A stretch of DNA of 64,000 nt, from assembly GCF_030247185.1 (NCBI RefSeq), contig NC_080571.1, forward strand, positions 11,326,131-11,390,130. The letters are read 5' to 3'. Origin of the DNA: Malaya genurostris (lineage: Eukaryota; Arthropoda; Insecta; Diptera; Culicidae). Below are positions 35,501 to 43,469 of the stretch, in pieces (within the stretch, counting starts at the first letter, position 1; the number at the start of each line of letters is the position of its first letter). The notes beneath the pieces are model-generated. The model did not search any database, was not told the DNA's origin, and saw nothing but the letters and a program-made list of their open reading frames with translations. A program made the position numbers and the translations under genes.

Positions 35501-38500
35501 AAAGATCTTGAATTCAATAATAAATAACTGAAATACAGGCAATTGTCTTTGTTCCAATTCTATCTGAAGCAAGCTTTAGAAGATCAACAATTTTCAATCA
35601 GTTTTGCTACATATCAATAGTGTTATTCACCCTCATTCTTGTTTACGTCCGTATCCGCAATACGACGAACGGGTACTTTCGAACGAATACGAATAAGCCG
35701 TTCTTGTTTTCACTCGAATGAATTCGAACGCGACTCGTTTGCCACAAAATATTCAAATATCAGTAAACTTCTTAAAATAAATGCTAAGCCTAGATGTAAT
35801 CAGTCCAATTCATGTGATTAACCATATGCGAAACGCTAGAATGTATGCCATTTTAGTTTCAAACGAAACGTGTATTCGTATATCATTCGTACGAACGAAA
35901 TGTCCCATTCCCGTTTACGGACGAATAGACGAAATGCCGTGGTTTCGATTCGTCAGTTTAATGTTGCGAATCAACCGTTCGAACACATTGAAAATGTTTA
36001 ACCAATCTCTAACAACATTATTTTCGAATCTAAAGGTGATTTGTAATCAAATCATAAATTTGTGTTTTGAATAAATCATTTAGAAAGCAAAGCAGTATAG
36101 TAAAATGCTGTTTTTTTTTTCTGGGGAGCCTTTGAATATATGCGAGGTTCAAAGTTTTTACGCATCAGTTTTGCATCTATTAAGTACTTTATGGAAAATA
36201 CGCCATGGATAAACATGCTTTATTTTATATTAAATGCATGATTTTACCAATGAAATTAATATGTAGGCTATCGAAAACATGACAAAATTGCAAGAAAAAT
36301 GCAACATATTTTTCGCAGATACTTCTGATCGGACTGCTATTTCAAATGCTTTTTTTTACTTTGCACGAAGTTTAATTTGAAAATTTCATTTACCGACTTG
36401 AATAAAATTGGTCCTGAGTACGATATTTATTTATTATGTAGCATTCGTCACTTCCTTGATGCTTGGAATCTTCCCTAAAAAACTACCTGCGCTACCGATC
36501 CTTCTTTTGCACAGGAATCGGGTACGTACACGTTCGAGTGAAAACAAGAATGGCTTGTTCGCATTCGTTCGAAAGCATTTGTTCGTCGTATGGTCGATAC
36601 GGACGTAAGCAAACATGATGATACAAAATCAGTGAAAAAAACAAGTCAAATAACAAATGATGTCAAAGATTTTTATTTACAACTCAAATCTGTACCAGAA
36701 CTGATAGTTTAAAGTTGGATGGGCGTTGTTTTTATGCATGTACGTTGTTTAAAAGTGTGATTGATTCGAACGTAAACGGGAATACGAATTTGCTATTCTT
36801 TCGAACGTATCGCATACGGCCGTAAACAAGAATGAGGGTGATTGTAACAATACTAGTTATTTTGGGTTTCGATTCAGCACCGTTTTCGTTTTTAAACCTA
36901 CACGCGGGCGACTCTGACTCCGAGTAAAACGAACACGTGGTACGCGCCATAAACAACAACTCATAAAAAAGTAAAAATAAACAAACTCGCATGGATGTCG
37001 TAGTGCGACCCGAGAAAATTTTCAGAGCGAAACTTCGCGATTGGGGTCCGATCTAGAGCGACCCCAGGTTGCTAAAACAAACATCTCAAAAGTTGTTTGG
37101 ACGACTCTGGGTCTGCTCTCGGGCCGCTCTGATCAATAAACGAAAACGGTATTAATTAGCGAAAAACACTCACCGAATATGATTTGTTCCGGGGGATATA
37201 TTCTACAACCGAAAATTCCGGAACCAAAAATTTTTACTTTTGACGAATAACTCGACACTTTCGCACTCACCGACTACTCAGGCTCAGTTGAGTAGACGGC
37301 ATGTCAAATGAACATAAGCCAATTTTAGCTCCTTGTAATTTTTTTTAAATAGTGCTTCGATTTGGGATCATCAGCATACACTCCCTATTGTTCAGAACAT
37401 TTTAGATATAGGGTAACTGAGGATGCCGCATTTCAAGCATTGTTAAATGACGATAATATCCAAACTCAAAAACAAATGGCAGAGAGGTTAAACATTAGTC
37501 GTCAAGCCATTTCTGATCGTCTACACGTCGTTAGAAAGATTCAGAAAATGGGAAATTGGATTCCTCTTGAGCTGGACGATTTCGGTAGAAAAAAAAGGTT
37601 TTCAGCAATCCAACAATCGAAATCAACTGCAAAACCCAATTGCTTTGGATGCTGTGCATTTGGTGAGTTCATGAAAATGTCTTGTTCTACGAGTTTCACA
37701 AACTAGAGGAAACTGCACACACTAATCGATAGCAAATGATGCAGCGTGACAACATCTCCATACACACAGCGAAAGCGGTCAAAACATCTCATTTCAGGTG
37801 GGACCTTATGACCCACTCGCCATATTACCTAGAATTGGAACCTTCTCGACTATCATTTGTGTTCGTCGATGCCCCACGCACTTATTGGGCTGAACTTCAC
37901 TAGCTATGAAGATGTGGAAAAATGGATTCACTACTGAATTGCTCCCAAAGATGCACAGTTTTTACGATGTGGTATTCGTGAGTTGGTAAAAGACGGAAAA
38001 AATGGATAGCATCCAAAGGCAACTGCTTTGAATGAAATATCTTGAACCTATTCCCGACAATCTACATGTATTTCCATTCAAAAAAAAAAACCCGCACTAT
38101 TAACTAGCATACCTGGTAGAGTGAGATCTGCCATCCATCGACTCAAGGGATGAGATGAAAAATTGCTCATAATTCTGTAATACTGTTGCTTAGGATCAAA
38201 ACGAATATGCTGCCTCTGACTGTATCGCAATTCGTTGATTTTATGCCAATAGCAAAATAACATAGTGTGATGACTCAACTAATGAGATGACAACTGGTTC
38301 AATTCTCTTATAAGAAACAAGAGCTGAAATAAACCATTGAACGATAAATGATTCGTTAAATTATTCAAAACAGATCTTTTTTGGTTTGTGGCAAGATTCT
38401 TATACTCTCCAGATTTGGCCAGCTTCCAAGATACCGTAGATCCGCGCAATTCTAATGATCCTTCTCTTATATTCTCCTTTTCTTCCATTTCCAGAACATC

Positions 38501-41500
38501 CAGAAACCCTCCAACCTTTACCAGCAGGTGATCGAAATAGACTGCCGCCTGGTTCCGGCTCAACAGGGCATCTGCGAACTGGAACACAACTGGCCCGAAC
38601 GGCCGGGTGCTTCTGATGCGTGTTACCTGGAAATGGGTCCAATCGATGAGGAGCAAATCCGTGCCAAACTGGTGGATGTATTCGACAAAGGAATCACTTC
38701 GCTTGCCGTCGTTTTAGCCCACAGCTATGCTTGTCCCATCCACGAGCTTCAGGTTGGTGCCATAGCGGAGCAGATCGGATTTCGTCATGTGACCTTGTCT
38801 CACAAAGCGATGCCGATGTGCCGGTTAGTGGCTCGCGGCTTCACTGCCTGTGCCGAAGCGTATTTGACGCCGCATGTCGAGCGGTATTTGGCTGGTTTCA
38901 GGGCTGGATTCAAAGATCAACTGCAGGGTGTGGATGTTCTGTTTATGCAAAGCGATGGTGGATTGACGAGAATGGAAAATTTTCGAGGAGCACGGGCTAT
39001 TCTCAGTGGGCCGGCAGGTGGCGTAGTCGGATATGCGGTGACGGGATCGAGAGATTCCGAGCGTCAACCGCTGATCGGATTTGACATGGGTGGAACGTCA
39101 ACCGATGTTTCCCGATTTGCAGGAACCTATGACCATGTAATAGAATCTACGACTGCAGGGGTCACGATCCAGGCACCACAACTGGACATCAACACAGTAG
39201 CTGCCGGTGGTGGATCGCGATTGTTCTTTCGATCAGGCTTATTTGTAGTAGGTCCGGAGTCTGCAGGAGCGCATCCTGGTCCTACGTGTTACAAAAAAGA
39301 TGGGCCTCTAACCGTTACCGATGCCAATTTGATTCTGGGACGTTTGTTGCCGGAGTATTTTCCAAAAATTTTCGGTCCCAGTGAAAATGAAGCGTTGGAT
39401 TACATTGCTACGAAAGAGGCATTCATCACTTTACAAGAGGACATCAACCGATATTTGCTGGAGTCGGGTGCAAGAGAGCGTCCTTTGACGATACAAGAGA
39501 TTGCCATGGGTTTCATACGAGTGGCAAATGAAGCAATGTGCCGACCAATCAGAGCCATAACGCAAGCTCGTGGATTGGACACTTCCAAACATGTGTTAGC
39601 TTGTTTCGGCGGTGCTGGAGGACAACATGCTTGCTCCATTGCTAAAGAACTCGGCATGAGTAAGGTTCTAGTGCATAAATATGCTGGAATACTGTCCGCC
39701 TATGGTATGGCTTTGGCAGATGTGGTACATGAAATTCAAGAGCCAGCAGGGGTGGAGTTAAATGAAACGAATCGTCTCATGATCAAAGAAAAGCTAGACG
39801 AACTATCGCTAGTATGTAGAAATCATTTAGCCGATCAAGGATTCACGGATGATGCGATCGTTCTGGAACCGTTTCTTCACCTGCGATATGAGGGAACCGA
39901 TTGTGCTTTAATGTGTTCACCAGACAAGGTCATCAATAATCAAACAAATTACATCTACACTTACGGTGATTTCGAGAAGACTTTTTTCAGTCGATACAAA
40001 AACGAATTTGGATTTGTTCTGGAACACAGGAAGATCATTGTCGATGATATACGGGTCCGTGGATCGGGCAAATCTGCCGTTTTTGAGGAAACAGATATTC
40101 GCGAAGCAGATGAAGCAATTTATCCCTTAAAGACTACAACTACATTTTTCGAGGAAGGACCATTGGTCACTCCAGTGTTTGATTGTTCCCAGCTTTGCCG
40201 AGGACACAGTGTTCAAGGCCCTGCTATTTTGATTGACAAATTGTCAACCATAGTGATAGAGCCAGATTGCCATGCCTTGGTAACAAGCAAAGGTGATTTG
40301 ATAATAGAAATTGGTTCGTCAAATGGGAACAAAAGAATTGATGACCGGTTGGATGCAGTGCAGTTAAGTATTTTCAATCATCGTTTCATGAGTATTGCCG
40401 AACAAATGGGACGAGTTCTTCAGCGAACGGCCATTTCTACGAACATCAAGGAACGGTTGGACTTTTCGTGTGCTCTGTTCGGACCTGATGGTGGTCTAGT
40501 TAGCAATGCTCCCCACATACCCGTCCATTTGGGTGCTATGCAGGAAACCGTCCAATACCAAATCGGTGTAAGGGGAGACACACTGAAAGCCGGAGACGTT
40601 CTGCTGTCAAATCATCCTCAGGCCGGAGGTTCTCATCTGCCAGATTTGACGGTTATAACTCCGGTGTTCTATCCGGAAATTGCGAAGCCTGTATTTTTCG
40701 TAGCTTCTCGTGGTCATCACGCGGATATTGGAGGAATCACGCCGGGATCGATGCCGCCTCATTCAAAGTCTTTGTCGCAGGAGGGTGCAGCTTTCAAATC
40801 ATTTTTGCTAGTTGATGGAGGAGTGTTTGCTGAGGCTGAAATTACCAAACGACTTGTGACTCCCACGCGTGCTCCCGGTGCGACCGGAACAAGAAATTTG
40901 TCCGACAATTTGTCCGATTTGAAAGCTCAAATTGCCGCTAACCAGAAGGGAATTCAGCTGGTGGCAGAACTAATAGACAGCTACGGGTTGAATGTTGTCC
41001 AAGCGTACATGGGATATATGCAACAAAATGCCGAACTGGCCGTTCGAGATATGCTGAAAGATATTGCCAAAGAAGCTAAATTAAGGTAAATTTTGTGATG
41101 CTGTGGTATGCTATTGTGTTTTAACTAATATTCTTTTTATTTTTCAGAACCGGTTCAACAATTCTACAGGCGGAAGAAAACATGGATGATGGAACTCCGA
41201 TTCACTTGCAAGTTACAATCGACGAAGAGAAAGGATCTGCTATATGTGACTTTAGGTATTGAAACTAATAGCTAACATTGACTAGAATAATTACAATTTT
41301 CCATTCATACAGCGACTCCGGTTATGAAGTTTACGGTAACTGTAATGCACCCCATGCCATCACCTTGTCAGCACTGATCTACTGTCTTCGTTGTATGGTC
41401 GGCCATGACGTTCCACTCAATCAGGGCTGTCTGACACCGATACGGGTTATTATACCGAAAAACTCTATACTGGATCCATCGGATGATGCCGCTGTGGTAG

Positions 41501-42208
41501 GTGGAAACGTGTTAACTTCTCAGCGCATCGTGGACACCGTTTTCAAGGCATTCGGAACCTGTGCCGCATCTCAGGGTTGCATGAATAATATCACCATCGG
41601 AGATGAGAAGTGGGGATACTATGAAACCGTAGCTGGAGGAAGTGGAGCTGGTCCCGGCTGGCACGGAACGGGAGGTGTCCACACCCATATGACCAACACT
41701 AGGATTACTGATCCGGAAATTTTGGAACTACGTTATCCTATTATTCTGAACAAATTTTCACTAAGAGATGACCAATCGGGTGGTGTAGGTTTATATGCTG
41801 GCGGCGAAGGTGTTCACCGGGAACTACTATTTCGAAAACCGATGACTCTTTCAGTTTTAACTGAAAGACGAGCTCTGGCACCATATGGAATGGCTGGAGG
41901 TGGACCCGGCAAGAAGGGGTTGAATTTGCTACTGAAAAAAGATAGAATCGTAAACTTGGGTAGCAAAACGTCAGTTGCAGTGGATACCGGAGTAAGACTG
42001 TATCTTATTTATTAGCCAGAATTATAATTTTAACAGTGACTCCTTTTTTCAGGACATTTTCTCGATGAAAACGCCAGGTGGAGGTGGCTACGGACGACCG
42101 TCTTCGGGTGCATTTCCTCTGCTTGATCTAGTTGATAATGATCCATCGAAGACATTCGTTGAGCGCGGTAGCGTTTTCGAGTATCGTATTGCACAGGAGT
42201 CAGTTTGA
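17177..42208 (+). CDS. OPLAH: 5-oxoprolinase (ATP-hydrolysing), five coding exons
   Basis: Encodes the cytosolic enzyme that opens 5-oxo-L-proline to L-glutamate using ATP, the salvage step of the gamma-glutamyl (glutathione) cycle. Coding exons are 17177-17533, 38495-41085, 41148-41255, 41313-41991 and 42053-42208. All junctions are GT-AG with consistent phases (0, 2, 2, 0), giving 3891 nt and 1296 residues, close to the usual size of about 1290. The N-terminal hydantoinase A part has DRGGTFTDV (residues 11-19), GPAGGVVG (about 291-298), the phosphate-binding FDMGGTSTDV (about 315-324) and GGAGGQHAC (about 491-499). The hydantoinase B part runs from about residue 738 to near the C-terminus. 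No frame break is seen, so the gene looks functional. Intron 1 is about 21 kb and full of transposons. Confidence 0.95.
17987..18900 (-). mobile_element. internally deleted mariner (DD34D) transposon
   Basis: Terminal repeats of about 30 bp (ACAG(T/A)TCGGCTGAAAAG and on) bound 914 bp and are flanked by TA at 17985-17986 and 18901-18902. The minus strand encodes a mariner transposase: the N-terminus (frame from 18722) with the DNA-binding region GEATIRKWFAKFRTG, then the first catalytic Asp in YITMDETWLH. The frame then jumps to the C-terminal PSDLKRMLAG region and ends near 18054. Roughly 400 bp covering the second catalytic Asp is missing and there are frame breaks, so it is non-autonomous. 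Full-length mariners are about 1.3 kb. Confidence 0.85.
18903..20975. other. intron 1 DNA, no gene seen
   Basis: AT-rich sequence without conserved frames. The stretch 20440-20530 is unusually GC-rich (GCCGGGCC-type runs), and 20540-20630 resembles the dispersed family at 16220-16580. Nothing else is supportable. Confidence 0.35.
21022..21975 (-). pseudogene. PLE C-terminal half with GIY-YIG endonuclease (minus copy)
   Basis: Reads IKRNDLSTFLQMINNL, the linker KTLNFEIYRKPTNTDR, and a GIY-YIG domain (SGVYKISC, then KIYIGQTKRTLDIRF) to a TAA at 21022. The catalytic GVYKI and YIGQT motifs and Arg are present. It is nearly identical at protein level to the plus copy at 22987-23818, differing at only a few residues, so the duplication is recent. 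Confidence 0.85.
22065..22985 (-). pseudogene. PLE reverse transcriptase half
   Basis: The open frame starts inside the protein (5' end missing) and includes KLPKVHKPG-like (here GLPKVHKPGNEIREI), SFDVTALFPSVP, LPGAPMGNPLSPFL and the catalytic WWRYVDDM. It breaks immediately after the YVDDM box, where it enters the inverted segment. It encodes most RT motifs but is separated from its endonuclease half by the inversion, so it cannot make a full-length protein. Confidence 0.85.
22987..23818 (+). pseudogene. PLE GIY-YIG half, plus copy
   Basis: The frame enters at EAKTLNFEIYRKP, lacks all RT motifs and runs through GVYKISCSHCDKIYIGQTKR to TAA at 23816-23818. It is a 5'-truncated partial copy in opposite orientation to its neighbour. 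PLEs often occur as such partial inverted or tandem arrangements. Confidence 0.85.
23988..24039 (+). ncRNA. candidate type I hammerhead ribozyme of the PLE
   Basis: The strand folds as a three-way junction. Stem I pairs GATACA (23988-23993) with TGTATT (24034-24039). The core is CTGAAGA (23994-24000). Stem II is formed from GGATGT and ACATTC with loop AAGTA. Then GAAA (24020-24023), a minimal stem III TAC/GTA, and the cleavage triplet ATC ending at 24033. PLE terminal repeats are known to carry minimal type I hammerheads with very short stem III. Weak points: the closing pair of stem II is A-C instead of G-C, and stem III has almost no loop, so it would probably act as a dimer. Confidence 0.6.
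24051..24620. other. intron 1 DNA right of the PLE
   Basis: The first 80 bases may still belong to the PLE terminal repeat. The rest has short inverted motifs (CACTTCAC and GTGAAGTG near 24440-24500) but no gene. Confidence 0.3.
24628..25060 (-). pseudogene. unrecognised 142-codon open frame
   Basis: A continuous minus-strand frame with natural composition (segments GLDYFVENTLKKLCKAL, NQELQGFEIQYNLFLGN, TTLLDDAEKHPRSFEMK) ending in TAA at 24628. No ATG lies at its 5' end, and a stop precedes it just before the ITmD37E copy B terminus at 25091. It could be a captured host-gene exon, a fragment of a transposon protein or an integrated foreign sequence. No family is recognised and no function is proposed. 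Confidence 0.35.
25091..26603 (-). mobile_element. ITmD37E transposon copy B (interrupted)
   Basis: Same termini as copies A and C: the right end GAAGCAAGCTT is followed by TA at 26604-26605. The left end has lost about 4 bp of the repeat. Minus-strand transposase fragments are at 26276-26072 (helix-turn-helix side to CLLMNDETY), 25785-25629 and 25723-25331 (second Asp in PVMFWQDLESCHYS, Glu in PQFRPIEQYW). Frameshifts separate the last pieces. A 283-bp MITE at 25788-26070 interrupts it between DETY and VKADF. Decayed, non-functional. Confidence 0.85.
25788..26070. mobile_element. 283-bp TA-flanked MITE inside ITmD37E copy B
   Basis: Flanked by TA (25786-25787 and 26071-26072). The ends CACACCTAGAAAAAAT and, reversed, CACAGCAAAAAATTAT are imperfect inverted repeats. 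Removing it with one TA restores the uninterrupted transposase sequence seen in copies A and C. Confidence 0.7.
26606..27523. other. intron 1 DNA with a hAT-MITE-like fragment and a short open frame
   Basis: 26780-26930 resembles the inner half of the hAT-type MITEs at 58035-58634 (CATGGATCTC, then GAAAATGACG and TTTTCGTCT). The minus-strand frame 27173-26937 has natural composition (LNRANVPIFVDSEILGIL; NRVQPLVRRYNHVRQ) but no recognised family. It may be a decayed exon or transposon piece. Confidence 0.3.
27683..28437. repeat. dispersed element copy 1, inserted in ITmD37E copy C
   Basis: Starts GGGTAATGTCAGAGACATAA and ends with a GTCGTATTCACGAC motif. An inverse copy lies at 43832-44962. 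Both contain an open frame with YQLVDQLYELCKHSPF and QKQRRLHLISITVNFTQRKV, almost unchanged between copies. No transposase or RT motif is visible. Termini are only weakly symmetrical (GTCGTGAATACG occurs near both ends). Confidence 0.6.
28933..32649 (-). CDS. LINE ORF2: endonuclease, reverse transcriptase, RNase H
   Basis: 1238 residues that would nick the target and copy the element RNA into DNA there. An APE-type endonuclease occupies about residues 18-235 (LQWNCRSI, LGDFNSHGMMWGS, GSDHLPIIISI). The RT spans roughly 480-760 (QKPGKPASNHNSYRPIAML, QFGFRRNKGTNDC, LDIKGAFDSV, GLPQGSCLSPLLYN, QLADDGVVSV). RNase H follows (FYTDGSRIEEATGFGMF, FTDSLSAIEAI, WVPAHCSIPGNERADNLAK). A Cys/His motif (CACGEGYRDIDHVVWTC) lies near the C-terminus. 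The usual aromatic before ADD is Leu here. No stop or frameshift is seen, so it may still be active. The RNase H places it near the I clade. Confidence 0.92.
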   Translation of the reverse strand: MSQVLYLLMDNLSPAANDTITVLQWNCRSIMPKLDSFKILLHSQKCDVFALCETWLTSNIALNFNDFNIIRLDRDSPYGGVLLGIKKCYSFYRLNIPSTSSIEVVACQINMKGKDICIASVYIPPRAQVGQRQLNEIVEALPAPRLILGDFNSHGMMWGSVYNDSRSSLIYNICDNFSMTVLNMGSMTRIPRPPARPSALDLSLCSTSIRLDCTWKVFPDLHGSDHLPIIISISSNKGIANSVNIPYDLTKNIDWIKYQSNISSVLTSMEELPPLEEYDFLVCSILEAAEQAQTKRFLGPSSNRRPPNPWWDKECSDAKHAKQNAFKTFLKRGGGTPQNFENFLTLETKYKSILRAKKCSYWRHFVEGLSRETSMSTLWNTARRMRNRNVGNESDEYSNRWIFDFARKVCPDSVPTQSIIRESPPNNGFINNPFSMIEFSIALLSCNNNAPGLDRIKFNLVKNLPDLAKRRLLELFNKFLEQNIVPPDWRQVKVIAIQKPGKPASNHNSYRPIAMLSCIRKLFEKIILRRLDTWVETNGLLSDTQFGFRRNKGTNDCLALLSSDIQIAFAQKQQMASVFLDIKGAFDSVSIDVLSDKLHQHGLPAVINNYLHNLLSEKCMYFSHGDLATFRISYMGLPQGSCLSPLLYNFYVNDIDSCLVTPCTLRQLADDGVVSVTGPKAIDLHKPLQDTLDNLSVWAVHLGIEFSAEKTELVVFSRKHDPAQLQLHMMGRMIQQVLTFKYLGVWFDSKCTWGGHIRYLITKCQQRVNFLRTITGSWWGSHPQDLIKLYQTTILSVMEYGCVCFRSAANSHFIKLERIQYRCLRIALGCMHSTHTMSLEVLAGVLPLKDRFWELSSRLLIRCEVLNPMVINNFERLVELRSQTKFMTVYFNHMSQEINPSRHIPIRVSILCAPDSTLFFDTSMQREVRGIPDHLRSTEIPKIFLSKFRHIDSEKMFYTDGSRIEEATGFGMFNNNVSASFRLQEPASVYIAELAAVHYSLSVIVTLSPNHYFLFTDSLSAIEAIRSIAAGKNEPFFLGKIKQCLNDILNNNYLITIVWVPAHCSIPGNERADNLAKRGAIEGEIYERPIAFNEFYSSSRQRTLASWQASWDRDDLGRWMHSIIPKISTKAWFRGLDVSRDFIRVMSRLMSNHYTLDAHLLRIGLSETNHCACGEGYRDIDHVVWTCVEYRDVRSQLINSLRTQGKLFNIPVRDILACRDLSYMKLIYHFIKKIGVSI
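32618..33910 (-). CDS. LINE ORF1, gag-like zinc-knuckle protein
   Basis: 430 residues, the RNA-binding partner of the LINE RNA in the ribonucleoprotein particle. The N-terminal half has the RRM-like FFRRISKPLNIYQISKGL region. Three CCHC-type knuckles follow in the middle: CTNCKKFGHTATYC, CIKCEGPHKDNDC and a third starting CIYCGESPHED. The C-terminal half is basic and Ser/Lys-rich (KRKKSSSKLPKKTPK). The start is the ATG after the untranslated region. Its end overlaps the beginning of ORF2 by 32 nt in another frame. Confidence 0.9.
   Translation of the reverse strand: MMDESMDVNPSMNPIPPRTKKYQENSSGPWIVFFRRISKPLNIYQISKGLTSRYSSIKEIIKVNNDKIRVVVNNLKHANDIVSSEHFIKEYKVYIPSKDVEIDGVVTEASLSVDDLLKHGVGRFKNSMLEGVKILECKQLYSVVYEEGKKVYRPSDSFRVTFAGSALPSHVYVDKIRLPVRLFVPNVMNCTNCKKFGHTATYCSNKPKCIKCEGPHKDNDCNKEIEKCIYCGESPHEDISVCTAFKVHKDKIKLSLKARSKRTYAEMLKTVIDVPPLETENGFSNLEETEDSDSDENSEGNSFITTQGSVKRKKSSSKLPKKTPKVSSSKKDPRVKQKKSKPKTVPPGLSNSQTNPGSSTEKGNNPVGSISQPPTGLLKFSEIVEWIFSAFNISEPLKTLIMAFLPIARNFLKQLSAQWPIVSGFVSFDG
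34599..35480 (+). pseudogene. ITmD37E transposase, copy C (right of the LINE)
   Basis: After the LINE the transposase resumes at the restored target, with TLTTIRKPQANRRSG, NRTIKQNSVVKIRARKLYD and CLLMDDETYVK (first Asp). A frameshift follows near 35090. A second frame then carries the segment with the second Asp (PVMFWPDLTSCHYS), with another shift before the Glu-bearing PIEKYW-like region. The DDE residues are present but not in a single frame, so it is a pseudogene. Confidence 0.8.
35626..36843. mobile_element. fold-back-like element with long inverted termini
   Basis: The left end TCACCCTCATTCTTGTTTAC and the reverse of the right end match over about 38 bp. A second inverted pair lies inside (TTCTTGTTTTCACTCGAA near 35704 against TTCGAGTGAAAACAAGAA near 36534). 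There are repeated TTCGAACG and CGTACGAACG motifs throughout. No transposase. A target duplication could not be fixed. Confidence 0.65.
36844..37360. other. intron 1 DNA, no gene seen
   Basis: Contains short GACCC/GGGTC-rich inverted motifs around 37045-37130. No coding frame recognised. Confidence 0.3.
37362..38065 (+). pseudogene. mariner-like transposase relic, second family
   Basis: The N-terminal part (FQALLNDDNIQTQKQMAERL, then ISRQAISDRLHVVRKIQKMG) is a typical mariner DNA-binding domain. After a gap, 37738-37860 still reads like the HDNA-type second catalytic Asp region (QRDNISIHTAKAVK) and the following SPYYLELEPS. Frameshifts and stops break the rest. The middle of the gene, including the first catalytic Asp, is missing. 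A different lineage from the mariners at 3257 and 17987. Confidence 0.7.
38066..38494. other. end of OPLAH intron 1
   Basis: No element recognised. A branch-point/polypyrimidine region (TTCTCCTTTTCTTCCATTTCCAG) precedes exon 2. Confidence 0.5.
38495..41085 (+). CDS. OPLAH: OPLAH coding exon 2
   Basis: 2591 nt between CCATTTCCAG|AAC and TTAAG|GTAAAT, encoding residues 120 to about 983. It starts NIQKPSNLYQQV in phase 0 and ends in phase 2. It holds most of hydantoinase A and the first part of hydantoinase B, including HIPVHLGAM. No ORF break. Confidence 0.95.
41148..41255 (+). CDS. OPLAH: OPLAH coding exon 3
   Basis: 108 nt between TTTTTCAG|AACC and TTTAG|GTATTG, giving the peptide from TGSTILQAEENMDDG to SAICDF. 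Phase 2 on both sides. Introns 2 and 3 are 62 and 57 bp, typical of short dipteran introns. Confidence 0.92.
41313..41991 (+). CDS. OPLAH: OPLAH coding exon 4
   Basis: 679 nt from CATACAG|CGAC to ACCGGA|GTAAGA. Reads DSGYEVYGNCNAPHA, LIYCLRC, AGGSGAGPGWHGTGGVHTHM and RREL-type conserved hydantoinase B blocks. Ends in phase 0. Confidence 0.95.
42053..42208 (+). CDS. OPLAH: OPLAH coding exon 5 (terminal)
   Basis: 51 codons plus TGA (42206-42208). Reads DIFSMKTPGGGGYG, the conserved C-terminal glycine-rich motif of the family, and ends FEYRIAQESV. Acceptor CTTTTTTCAG|GAC in phase 0. Confidence 0.95.
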   Translation, partial: DIFSMKTPGGGGYGRPSSGAFPLLDLVDNDPSKTFVERGSVFEYRIAQESV

Positions 42209-42950
42209 TGGTACGACGTAGGATTCAATTTTAATCTTTATCTAGTTTTGATAGTAATTTTAATTATGATCGTTGTTGTGATGTTCAAGTAGCATTTCAC
42301 AGAAGGTGCCAAACCGTTTGAATAGTGATGTAGATGAAAATGGTAGTGAGATTTTAAGAGTGCTTTAGATAATCTTCCATATCGTACTTATTATATACGA
42401 CTCAGGATGAGCAGCAACGTCACGTTGATACAAGAACATGTTATATCCATATACAAATTTATAATCCAAGTCTTCAAGATTCGAAAGTTGAATGGTACAA
42501 CGATGTGCTAATTAGAATTTGCCAATTATTCATAGCTAATAAGTAACGAAGCACAAACTGAAACAATAGTGTTCTAACATTCTTAAACTGATTTTAGTCA
42601 AACTAGCCTTATAGAACTCTTTTACTGCACAAAAAAAAACGTTGCATTATGATGTTATAACCCAGTGCCGAAATTGTATTCATCAAACTATTTGGAGTGA
42701 AATTTAGCCATTGGATTTGAAACTTGTACAAACCTCGAAGTCCAAATATATAATCTACTATATCGACGACTATGCAAGCATCAATGCCGAGAGAAATCTT
42801 CCATGGAATGCAATAGATTCTACGCAACCGAAACTTGAATGCTTTTAGTTGTATGCAAGTAACTGGCCGACAGATAAATGCACTAGCAGTAATATCTTGG
42901 ATATGCTTTAATTTAACGTTTTTGATTTCGACTGAAGAAAATTTAAAATG
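42209..42950. other. OPLAH 3' UTR and intergenic DNA
   Basis: The 3' UTR begins at 42209. No canonical AATAAA was found close downstream, so its end is unknown. No other gene is visible. Confidence 0.4.
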
Positions 42951-42994
42951 ATGCATGGACACCGGTAATCGTTTTTTTTTTGTAACAACTTGTT

Positions 42995-43150
42995 TCTATC
43001 AGTCCCGTACCCAGGATTTCGTTTCGGCAGGGGCCAGTTGGCTTTACCAGTTCCGGAGGCACCGCAAAAGCGGTCAAAACGTCGACATAGAACTTCATAT
43101 GGGCTTTTTCACGAACTTGTATTCTAATGAAAGGTACTATGATCCCGTAT
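42995..43150 (+). repeat. dispersed repeat, inverse copy of 11550-11740
   Basis: GTACCCAGGATTTCGTTTCGG, CACGAACTTGTATTC and ATCCCGTATGACAT recur at 11550-11740 on the opposite strand. Only two copies are seen in the window. Confidence 0.55.
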
Positions 43151-43469
43151 GACATTTAATTTCATCAAATTAGTCATTCTTCTCCACTTGGTTCAAAACT
43201 GTTTCAATTTCAAGATCTTGTTAGTAGAATTTACCGGTTTTCGGTTCCGGAAGTAACTGCGAAAAATTATAGGAGAGAACACACATGGATTTATCTAAGA
43301 TGACTAAGCCGATTTTCACAAATGATAGAATGGATTCAAATGAATGGTCCGAATCCGGTTTTTGGTTCCAAAAAAAAAACAGAGTTTTGAGAGCTCGAAT
43401 CTAAAACAGTTATACACGTCTATGTTTCTTCGTTGATTTCTCTTGGAGTTGAAGAAATACTCGTCAGAG

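Larger units (their letters stand above)
27526..35576 (+). mobile_element. ITmD37E transposon copy C, interrupted twice
   Basis: The termini AAGCTTGCTTCA (27526) and TGAAGCAAGCTT (to 35576) are flanked by TA (27524-27525 and 35577-35578). The transposon itself is only about 1.3 kb. A repeat of about 755 bp (27683-28437) sits just before the transposase start, and a 6.04-kb LINE (28542-34583) sits in the N-terminal coding region. Copy C preserves the N-terminal RIVHSYLENPLWSASRLAKQ stretch and the region deleted in copy A, so it is the best template for the family in this window. Confidence 0.85.
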
